This document shows, one piece after another, positions 1 to 5,895 of a stretch of DNA of 9,143 nucleotides. This DNA is from Deltaproteobacteria bacterium (GTDB lineage Bacteria > Myxococcota_A > UBA796): assembly GCA_002707085.1 (NCBI GenBank), contig PALY01000076.1:13736-22878 (forward strand), in the 5' to 3' direction. Position numbers and translations under genes: made by a program. The stretch's first letter is position 1, and the number at the start of each line of letters is the position of its first letter. The notes beneath the pieces are model-generated. The model made no database searches, had not been told where the DNA came from, and saw only the letters and a program-made list of their open reading frames with translations.

Positions 1-664
1 TTGATTCACGGGAAAGCACGACCCAAGCATTTCCACTCTCTTCGACCTGATGTACGGACATGGACCCAATGGAGTTGTCCTCGTGTTCAAAATATAGTCT
101 GGTCCAGGGGTCGTCAGATGTTTCTCTGTGTGCCGCCCAAGGGGTGTCATCTGTCCAGCCGGTGATCCACAGCCAATCGCCTTGGTGTTTGACGCTGCGA
201 ATTTCACTGTCCGTTCCAAAGTTTGAATCCAATGAAAAACTGAGGCCACCGTCTTCGGAAAACCACAGTCCATTGTTTGAACCTGAAAGTCCAGTTGTTG
301 CCCATATACGGCCATCGTCGACTTCAAGGTCAGTGACGAAGCCTCCCTTGATTTCGTTTTCAACGAGATCCCACTGACAGCCGTCCATACTGCGGTACAG
401 CCCATCGTAATTGGAGAGGATCTGGTTTCCGTCTTCATCGATGGTGTAGTCGGTGATTTCGACAGTTCCAGCGACTTCTTCACAGGTCCATCTCCAGTCT
501 GAGTCTGACTCGAAACGCAGCAGTCCGTAGTTTGTACGGACCACAGAGGGCTGTGGACTGGCCAAGATCTGCAGACTCTCTTGGGGACCACCGTGTGCTT
601 GGACTGCGGGAGAGTTGAGAGCGATCAGTGTGAGAATCAGCGCGGTTTGAGCGATGCCATGCAT
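1..664 (-). CDS. Secreted Asp-box (BNR-like) beta-propeller protein, N-terminal part only
   Basis: The frame is open from an ATG at 664 down to the left edge (221 codons, no stop), so the C-terminal part lies outside the window. The first 23 residues form a clear signal peptide (hydrophobic core QTALILTLIALN, cleavage site near AVQA-HGG). The mature part is rich in Trp, Asp and Gly. It carries Asp-box-like motifs in turn contexts, GLYRSMDGCQW near residues 86-96 and GLWFSEDGGLSF near 131-142, plus related segments with DWRW and DWLW. Asp-boxes mark the blade turns of sialidase/VPS10/YCF48-like propellers. From this I infer an exported beta-propeller of unknown ligand, not an enzyme. No good Shine-Dalgarno sequence precedes the ATG, so the start rests on the signal peptide; no in-frame ATG or GTG was found in about the 60 bases upstream. 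It lies downstream of the lipoprotein gene on the same strand with an 89-bp gap that holds a hairpin. The reading frame and export are secure; the function is not. Confidence 0.85.
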   Translation of the reverse strand, partial: MHGIAQTALILTLIALNSPAVQAHGGPQESLQILASPQPSVVRTNYGLLRFESDSDWRWTCEEVAGTVEITDYTIDEDGNQILSNYDGLYRSMDGCQWDLVENEIKGGFVTDLEVDDGRIWATTGLSGSNNGLWFSEDGGLSFSLDSNFGTDSEIRSVKHQGDWLWITGWTDDTPWAAHRETSDDPWTRLYFEHEDNSIGSMSVHQVEESGNAWVVLSRES

Positions 665-706
665 GGGGGCAGTGTATCGCAACGAGTGCTGGTCTCGTGT
701 GGGAGT

Positions 707-746
707 GTTCCCATGTGTCCCCGCATTTTCAGGGACACATGGGAAC
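707..746. repeat. Perfect 15-bp inverted repeat (hairpin) between two minus-strand genes
   Basis: The arms at 707-721 and 732-746 are exact reverse complements (GTTCCCATGTGTCCC), separated by a 10-nt loop. The hairpin begins 8 bp past the stop codon of the lipoprotein gene, where a terminator would sit, but neither strand shows a following T tract. The loop side reads AAAATGCGGGGACA on the minus strand, which resembles the GGGGACA-type palindromes I associate with REP elements and REP-associated transposases. It may be a REP-like palindrome, an mRNA-stabilising 3' hairpin or a weak terminator. The inverted repeat is certain; its role is inference. Confidence 0.8.
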
Positions 747-753
747 CATCAAA

Positions 754-1323
754 TCATGTGCATCCTTGGAGGCATGCAAGCATCGCGGTGGGATCCGTGA
801 TCTTTTGGCACTCTTCTGCACAACCCAAGGTTTCAAGGGCTTCATCTGCAGCTTCTTGTGCTTCTTCCAAGTCAGCCTTGTCTGCAGCGGACGCTCCGCT
901 CATTTCCATGGCGGCATCCGTCATTTTCTTATTGATTTCGTTGTACCGTTTCAGGCAGTCAATACTCAAACCGCCTTCCGTAGCAGCAAGTTCGCCACCA
1001 ATCTTTTCGGCTTGAGCCATCAACTCGGGGGCTTTAGCCAAAGCTGACGGGCTACCGTCGAAAGCTTCCTTCATGTAGGCGACGTAATTGTCTACGAATT
1101 TCTCATATTCGGCCATGGCCGTAGGGCAGTCTCCAGATGGAGTACCTGCAGCATCGGCTGTGTTTGCATCAGCAGCGGGAGGTGGTGGTGGCGGTGGCGG
1201 TGGCGCTGGCGCTGCCTGTTTTACAGGTGCTGGCTTGGCTGCTTTTGGTGCTGGTTCGTCAGCACCACCACAAGCTGCAGTTAAAAAGATTCCACACAAC
1301 AATGCGAAAAATGAGGAACGCAT
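754..1323 (-). CDS. Small Pro-rich lipoprotein with twin CX3C C-terminal motif
   Basis: A 189-residue exported protein. The start is well supported: CGGAGG lies 5 nt upstream of the ATG. The N terminus is a short hydrophobic signal (residues 3-17) ending in LTAAC, so Cys18 is the likely lipidated residue; Thr at -3 makes the lipobox imperfect. Residues 20-62 form an Ala/Pro/Lys-rich linker with nine consecutive prolines (41-49), probably spanning the periplasm or cell wall space. Residues 64-189 look helical and acidic and contain six cysteines: C66, C123, C168, C172, C184 and C188. The last four form CX3C-X11-CX3C, suggesting a disulfide-locked helical hairpin. I do not recognise a named family. 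The downstream gene on the same strand encodes a secreted propeller and could be co-transcribed, although a hairpin intervenes. A candidate promoter lies about 50 bp upstream. Confidence 0.85.
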   Translation of the reverse strand: MRSSFFALLCGIFLTAACGGADEPAPKAAKPAPVKQAAPAPPPPPPPPPAADANTADAAGTPSGDCPTAMAEYEKFVDNYVAYMKEAFDGSPSALAKAPELMAQAEKIGGELAATEGGLSIDCLKRYNEINKKMTDAAMEMSGASAADKADLEEAQEAADEALETLGCAEECQKITDPTAMLACLQGCT

Positions 1324-1814
1324 ATTTGCCTCCGAGGCTGTAAATTATTCGGCCGAAATAGCGAATAGGCCGCATTCTATGAACATTTCCGTCCAAGAAT
1401 CAATGCCGGCCCACAATCGGATTTAGATCAGGCCCACATTTACAGACAATAATTTCGAATTTGTCAGCATAAACCATTTCTTTATGGGCTTTTTGGATGC
1501 TTTATTTTTTGTATATACGTACAGGCGAAAATCATAAAAACTATCGCTATTACAACATGTTGGTTCGTTGGTGATGCTGTGTGAGAGCCTGTGGTTATGG
1601 CTCATTCGAAGGGAAACTCAGGAGTGTTCCAGTTTCGAACATTATTTTTAGAAAAACGTCTATTTAGATGACAGTTTTCTTCGAATGTTGGGACCATTTT
1701 GGTAAATGGGCGTGGTTCTTTCGAAGCAAATGGGGCCTTAAAGCTATGGTCTTTCTTTCCAAGGAACGTCCCAGTCCGTGCGTTGATTGTGAAGATTGGT
1801 TGTCTACGAAGAAC
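1324..1814. other. Gene-poor intergenic stretch, AT-richer than its surroundings
   Basis: About 490 bp between the lipoprotein start and the sulfotransferase stop. Apart from the promoter and leader at 1324-1403 I find no convincing gene. Short open frames exist (minus 1423-1605, plus 1668-1865), but neither has a ribosome binding site or a recognisable protein pattern. The part around 1440-1680 is clearly AT-richer, with T and A runs, and includes a small stem (CATAAA/TTTATG near 1469-1487). It could hold an untranslated leader, a decayed gene or a small RNA, but nothing in it lets me choose. Confidence 0.5.
1374..1403 (-). promoter_or_regulatory. Candidate sigma70-type promoter of the lipoprotein gene
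   Basis: On the minus strand TTGATT (1398-1403) is followed, after 18 bp, by TAGAAT (1374-1379), close to the TTGACA/TATAAT consensus. Transcription would begin near 1367, giving a leader of about 44 nt. That leader contains the 10-bp palindrome TTCGGCCGAA (1348-1357), which could be an operator or a small stem, and ends in the strong CGGAGG ribosome binding site. This is pattern matching only, and the -10/-35 rules of this organism are unknown. Confidence 0.4.
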
Positions 1815-2369
1815 TTATCGACCAGCATTGCGTACGATGGTCCACTCCGTTTTGCATTTCTCTAAGTCCCCTTGAGCTTGGATGCGGTCCAGGAATGCTT
1901 CAAAACTCACGCCCCCATCTTCAAGGTGGACAGTCATATGGGGACGGTTCTTGACGAATTCTTCGATGTTCGTGTTGATCGTGTCTACATAGTATCGACA
2001 TACTTCGATGCGTTCTGACTCCTCCCAGTCATTGCCTTTCATGACCACTCCATGAGCAAACGCATGGATGATGGATGCGCGAAATGTGCTGGCGCTCCAC
2101 CGACGCAAGAAACTTTGAGCGGTTTTTTCGGCATCACGCTTTAGGTGAACGTAGAACACATCTTTATCGTCGTAGTGTCGGGCCAAGAGTCCCAGATGCC
2201 AAGACAGTCGGTTGTCGACTTCAATGTGATTGTCTGGAAATGCGAAACGTATCGGGCCGATTTGATGCGCCCGAAGTTCGTGTCTGGCTGTGAAATTGGT
2301 GAGCTGTTGGCATGCCCACGCAAACGTTTTCGAACCTGCACGCCCTGTACTCAATACAAAAATATTCAT
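1815..2369 (-). CDS. Short PAPS-dependent sulfotransferase-like protein
   Basis: A 184-residue protein, probably cytoplasmic as no signal peptide is visible. It starts with a beta strand and a P-loop-like 5'-phosphosulfate-binding motif, LSTGRAGSKTF (residues 6-16), matching the TGxxGS/T pattern of sulfotransferases. A second motif, Arg78-x7-Ser86 with Trp91 (in LKRDAEKTAQSFLRRW), fits the 3'-phosphate-binding loop and follows a predicted strand (VFYVH). In the family these bind PAPS, and the enzyme transfers sulfate to a carbohydrate or other hydroxyl or amine acceptor. At 184 residues it is shorter than the usual 250-300, and the C-terminal acceptor/cofactor region looks minimal; it ends naturally with TAA. 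The ATG is preceded only by a weak AGAG. It is transcribed away from the MopE-like lipoprotein across a 179-bp gap in which I saw no strong promoter. A sulfotransferase role is likely; the substrate is unknown. Confidence 0.75.
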   Translation of the reverse strand: MNIFVLSTGRAGSKTFAWACQQLTNFTARHELRAHQIGPIRFAFPDNHIEVDNRLSWHLGLLARHYDDKDVFYVHLKRDAEKTAQSFLRRWSASTFRASIIHAFAHGVVMKGNDWEESERIEVCRYYVDTINTNIEEFVKNRPHMTVHLEDGGVSFEAFLDRIQAQGDLEKCKTEWTIVRNAGR

Positions 2370-2548
2370 GAATAAACTCTATTTTGGTTCACCGGAAAGG
2401 GTGCGATTAAAATCTGGAAATGTGGAAATCAGCAGTTTGGTTCGTTTTGAAATAGCGATTGGAATCCACAGACTCGGTGATCCAAAAGGGTGTTGTCTCT
2501 GCTGTCTTCATGCTTTTGCGAGTATCATGGGGACTGTGGGGTGATTTG

Positions 2549-4420
2549 ATGCGTACAACTATTTGCTTTTTGATTGTGGCATTGGGTGCAGGTTGCCGCA
2601 GTGGAAAGCTCATCTCGATAGACACCGCAAGCAGTTCAGTGGGTGGGAGTGGTTCGGATGAAGAAGGTCAGACGACCACCGACGATACGGGTGCTGAACC
2701 ATCAGACGATACAAGTTCGACTGGCACTGATGACACGGGCGCAACCGGGACCATCGATTCAGGAACCCCCTCTACGGACGACACTGGGGGTGATTTCTCC
2801 GAAGAAATTTGTGATGGCATCGACAACGATGGTGACGGCGACATTGACGAAGGTTTCGAATCCGACGCAGATGGGGACGGAATCCTCGATTGTATAGATA
2901 TCGAAGAATGTGATGGTCTGGACAATGACGGCGATGGTTTGGTGGATGAAGACTTCACAGATACCGACCGCGATGGCACTGCAGATTGTTTGGATGCCGA
3001 AGAATGCGATGGGCTGGACAACGATGGTGATGGTCTGGTCGATGAAGGCTTCGATTCCGATGAGGACGGGTTGCCCGACTGCTTTGACTCAGAAATCTGT
3101 GATGGCATCGACAATGATGGTGATGGAGAAATCGACGAGGCGGGTGCGTATGGTGAATACACATGGTACCGAGATGCGGATGGCGATGGAGTTGGCGTAG
3201 AAGAAGATGCCGTGGAAGCTTGCGACGAACCGGAAGGTAGAACGTTGGCGATGGGCGATTGTGATGATGACGACCCTGCAGCGTATCCAGGCGCGACAGA
3301 GGTGTGTGACGGCGTCGACAACGATTGTGACGGTAGAGCGGATGAAGAAGAGGCTGAGGGAAGCAGTACGTACTACCGAGATGCGGATGGCGACGGGTAC
3401 GGAACCAGTGAAACCACGACCATTTCGTGTGATGCCCCGGAAGGCTATGTCACCAATTCTGATGACTGTAACGACGCAGACTCATCCATCAGTCCAGCAT
3501 CAGAAGACGTCTGTGATGGCATTGATAATGACTGCGACGGTGGTACAGACGAAGACTCGGCGGATACGGATGCGGATGGAACCGTCGACTGTTTGGATGT
3601 TGAAGAGTGTGACGGCCTGGATAACGATGGCGACGGTGTGATCGATGAAGGCTTCGACTTTACAGGCGATGGAAGTGCAGACTGTACCGACGATGACGGC
3701 GATGGTCTGAGCGAAGCCGATGGAGACTGTGATGACAGCTTGGATACCGTGTATCCAGGAGCCCCAGAAGTGGATGATGGGATCGACAATGATTGCGATG
3801 GAGAAGATCTCATCACAGTGTTGTTTGAGTTGAGCCATGGCGAGGCAACGTGGTCTGACCCAGAGGCCTACGACACCTACACGGGGTGGGGGTATGCGGC
3901 CGACATCATTGAGGACATGGGTGCAGAATGGGGTCGTCTGGATGATGCTCCCATCACTGCAGATTCGTTGGCCGGGTGGGACGTTGTGATTGTGGCAGAA
4001 CCCTTATGGGGCTTTTCTGACGATGAGCTGGATGTCTTCTATGCCTACGCGGAGGCAGGCGGCGGATTGCTCATCACCACGGACTACAATGAGGAAGCGA
4101 TCAATCCGCTTGCGAGTATGTTTGGCGCTGAAATTACAGGCACATCGAGCGGGTACTACATGGTTTCAGATCTGACCGAACACCCCATCACAGAGGATGT
4201 GGACGGTGTGTACATCTCCAATGGTTCATCTTTAACCATCACGGGTGATGCGGAAGTAATCGGACGCTACGAGGGCTTAGATCTCATCGCCGTGAGCGAG
4301 GTGGGTGCGGGTGGCATTGTGTTTGTCGCCGACAATGAAGTTTTCTCCTACTACGCGATTAGCTTTGCAGATAACGACACTTTTTTAGAGCGCATCATCA
4401 CTTGGTTGGCCCGTGATTGA
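2549..4420 (+). CDS. Lipoprotein with MopE/thrombospondin-3-like Asp-rich repeats and a C-terminal GIFT/DUF4350-like domain
   Basis: The ATG at 2549 (623 residues) is preceded by GGGG with 7-nt spacing and starts a lipoprotein signal (hydrophobic residues 5-14, Cys16 in GAGC). The same frame is open further upstream to a TTG at 2459, but that extension would bury the signal. Residues 17-84 are a Thr/Ser/Asp-rich spacer. Residues 85-421 contain eight CDGxDNDxDG-type units of two kinds: short units of 31-33 residues with DxDxDGxxDC calcium-loop-like segments, and longer ones with YRDADGDG...DCDD...YPGA as in MopE 'putative metal-binding' repeats. The eighth unit has Asp in place of the first Cys. 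The regular Asp ladders predict binding of many divalent cations, probably calcium, at the cell surface. Residues 424-623 form a separate domain (LFELSHGE near the start, DVVIVAEPLWGFSDDE, then AGGGLLITTD) resembling glutamine-amidotransferase-like GIFT/DUF4350 domains, with no catalytic Cys in the expected place. The role is unknown; surface adhesion or sensing is possible. Confidence 0.93.
   Translation: MRTTICFLIVALGAGCRSGKLISIDTASSSVGGSGSDEEGQTTTDDTGAEPSDDTSSTGTDDTGATGTIDSGTPSTDDTGGDFSEEICDGIDNDGDGDIDEGFESDADGDGILDCIDIEECDGLDNDGDGLVDEDFTDTDRDGTADCLDAEECDGLDNDGDGLVDEGFDSDEDGLPDCFDSEICDGIDNDGDGEIDEAGAYGEYTWYRDADGDGVGVEEDAVEACDEPEGRTLAMGDCDDDDPAAYPGATEVCDGVDNDCDGRADEEEAEGSSTYYRDADGDGYGTSETTTISCDAPEGYVTNSDDCNDADSSISPASEDVCDGIDNDCDGGTDEDSADTDADGTVDCLDVEECDGLDNDGDGVIDEGFDFTGDGSADCTDDDGDGLSEADGDCDDSLDTVYPGAPEVDDGIDNDCDGEDLITVLFELSHGEATWSDPEAYDTYTGWGYAADIIEDMGAEWGRLDDAPITADSLAGWDVVIVAEPLWGFSDDELDVFYAYAEAGGGLLITTDYNEEAINPLASMFGAEITGTSSGYYMVSDLTEHPITEDVDGVYISNGSSLTITGDAEVIGRYEGLDLIAVSEVGAGGIVFVADNEVFSYYAISFADNDTFLERIITWLARD
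2801..3808 (+). repeat. Coding tandem repeats (CDGxDNDxDG units)
   Basis: About 1 kb of imperfect DNA repeats inside the lipoprotein gene. The short unit is 31-33 codons and occurs from repeats 1, 2 and 3 and again from 6; repeats 4 and 5 open the longer units. Repeats 1-4 and 7 read DNDGDG, while 5, 6 and 8 read DNDCDG. Codons vary between units (GAC/GAT and GGC/GGT swapped freely), so the protein motif rather than the DNA is conserved. This suggests old duplication under selection, not recent expansion. Confidence 0.9.
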
Positions 4421-4424
4421 GGCA

Positions 4425-4453
4425 TCGACAGGAAGTCGAATGTCGCGTATCTT
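4425..4453 (+). promoter_or_regulatory. Candidate sigma70-type promoter upstream of the sulfatase-fold gene
   Basis: TCGACA (4425-4430) and TATCTT (4448-4453) are separated by 17 bp, and the -35 box begins only 5 bp after the lipoprotein stop codon. Transcription would start near 4460, giving a leader of about 50 nt before the ATG at 4511. I see no terminator hairpin between the lipoprotein gene and this site, so read-through is equally possible. The -10 match is only 4 of 6. Confidence 0.3.
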
Positions 4454-4510
4454 GGGGTGATACTAAATATTTTGATGGTTCGCTTACGCACAATCACACC
4501 GGATTTACCG

Positions 4511-5863
4511 ATGAAGTCAGGCCTGTATCGAAGTCTTTTGATGGCTTTCATTCTATGTGTTTTTGATGGCAGCAATGCTTTTGCTGCAGACAAGAAAGAC
4601 ATCTACTTTGTGGTGTGGGACACCACACGGGTCGATCACGTGTCTGCCTATGGGTACGAACGGGAAACCACCCCCAATCTTGACGCCATCGCCAAAAATT
4701 CTGCGGTCTTCCACAATGCGCAGGCTTCAGGAAGTTGGACACCACCGAGTGTGGCTTCCATGTTTACGGGCTTGTTCAGCCGAAGTCATTTGGTCGACTA
4801 TGCACCGAAAAAAGAGTTGATGGAGATCCCCCAAGAAGCCACAACAATGGCAGAAGCGCTTCGGGATGAAGGCTACTACACAGCCTTGTTTACGGCCCAA
4901 TCTGTCTTTTATAAAGAGGGCTATACCCAAGGGTTCATGCAGCATGAACGTGTGGGGTCCGGTCACTTCAAAAACCGGGTCGCAGAAGTGCTGGAAAAGG
5001 CGGGCGACAAGCCTGTGTTCCTCGTTTTGTATTGGCTAAACCCACATTCTCCATACAATCCGCCCCCCATCCATGATTTGTTTACTGACCCCAATGGTCC
5101 CAATGTGAACATCATGGTGAAGGAAGCGGACAAGAAGAAAGAGGGGGACTACTCCCACAGTGAAGTCAACAGTGGGAAAGTGGTGTTGAGCGAAGCGCAG
5201 TGGAAGCAATTGCGTGGTCGGTACGATGGCGAACTCCACAGCAATGACCAGCGGATGCAAAATGGCATCAATCGCTACAATGGCCACCGACCATTTGGAG
5301 ATGCCGTGTTTGTCATGACCTCTGACCATGGGGAAATGTTCAACGAACGGTCCGAACAGCGGGTGTGGCACGGTTGGCCCACCCACGAGAATCAGCGTGT
5401 GCCGTTGATCATCAAGGCGGCGGGCCAAAGTGGCCGTGTTGACGTGCGCAGTCAGGTTCGTGGGGTCGACATCTTCCCTACAGTGATGGAGTTGGCTGGC
5501 GTGAACTACACAGGTCCACTCAACGGAAAGAGTTTGGTTCCCTTGATGAACGGAGCGACGGAGGAAGATCGACCGAACATTGGGTCGTCTCATTATTGGA
5601 ATGGGCTGATGTATTTCAATGATGGAAAATACAACCTGATCACATCCCGTCTTAATGCCAAGAAAACGTTTCTGTATGACCTGACCAAAGACCCAGAAGA
5701 AACAACGAACATCGCCAAGACCAACCCGGAGTTGGTGGCGTCTATAAAGAAGAAGATGGAAGCGTATTTTGAGGCTTCATACATTGACATTGGCATCAAG
5801 CAGAAGGCCAAGATTTCGAATGCGGAAGAAGAGCAGTTGCGCGCCCTTGGGTATATTGAGTAG
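4511..5863 (+). CDS. Periplasmic sulfatase-fold (alkaline phosphatase superfamily) hydrolase with Thr at the nucleophile position
   Basis: The start at 4511 gives 450 residues beginning with a signal peptide (residues 1-25, ending SNAFA-ADK); the upstream GTG (4457) and ATG (4475) in the same frame would add a polar extension. No strong ribosome binding site is visible. The core is typical of PF00884: WDTTRVDH with YGYERETTPNLD (36-58), nucleophile loop SWTPPSVASMFTG (75-87), NPHSPY (177-182), SDHGE (271-275), WHGW (286-289) and the C-terminal LRALGYIE. Predicted metal ligands include D37, D272, H273 and H287. The loop aligns with the CxPSR motif of true sulfatases, but the residue that would become formylglycine is Thr77 and the Arg is Val81. 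Family members with Thr here, such as phosphoethanolamine transferases and lipoteichoic acid synthases, act through a Thr nucleophile on phospho-esters. Arylsulfatase activity is therefore doubtful, and a phosphodiesterase or transferase role is equally possible. The aquaporin gene follows 32 bp later. Confidence 0.92.
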   Translation: MKSGLYRSLLMAFILCVFDGSNAFAADKKDIYFVVWDTTRVDHVSAYGYERETTPNLDAIAKNSAVFHNAQASGSWTPPSVASMFTGLFSRSHLVDYAPKKELMEIPQEATTMAEALRDEGYYTALFTAQSVFYKEGYTQGFMQHERVGSGHFKNRVAEVLEKAGDKPVFLVLYWLNPHSPYNPPPIHDLFTDPNGPNVNIMVKEADKKKEGDYSHSEVNSGKVVLSEAQWKQLRGRYDGELHSNDQRMQNGINRYNGHRPFGDAVFVMTSDHGEMFNERSEQRVWHGWPTHENQRVPLIIKAAGQSGRVDVRSQVRGVDIFPTVMELAGVNYTGPLNGKSLVPLMNGATEEDRPNIGSSHYWNGLMYFNDGKYNLITSRLNAKKTFLYDLTKDPEETTNIAKTNPELVASIKKKMEAYFEASYIDIGIKQKAKISNAEEEQLRALGYIE

Positions 5864-5895
5864 ACGGTTCCCACTGATTGACTTTGGGGTACACG

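Noticed and set aside
60..377. Plus-strand ORF of 105 codons
   Set aside because: It is antisense to the secreted propeller gene, whose frame has a signal peptide and Asp-boxes; the plus-strand product has no coherent pattern.
581..1047. Plus-strand ORFs of 144 and 116 codons
   Set aside because: They cross the hairpin and run antisense to the lipoprotein gene, which has a strong ribosome binding site and a lipobox.
1423..1605. Minus-strand ORF of 60 codons in the intergenic block
   Set aside because: No ribosome binding site, an AT-rich random-looking product and no recognisable motif; it could only be kept with conservation data.
1668..1865. Plus-strand ORF of 65 codons
   Set aside because: It overlaps the end of the sulfotransferase gene in antisense and has no clear start signals.
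2668..3321. Minus-strand ORF of 217 codons, Ser/Pro-rich
   Set aside because: It is the antisense image of the GAT/GAC/GGT-rich repeats of the MopE-like gene; Ser/Pro richness follows from reverse complementing those codons.
2801..3808. Regularly spaced repeats as a possible CRISPR array
   Set aside because: The repeats are in frame, imperfect at DNA level and encode Asp-rich protein motifs; spacers are not unique sequences between identical repeats.
5036..5593. Minus-strand ORF of 185 codons
   Set aside because: It is antisense to the core of the sulfatase-fold gene, which has full family motifs.
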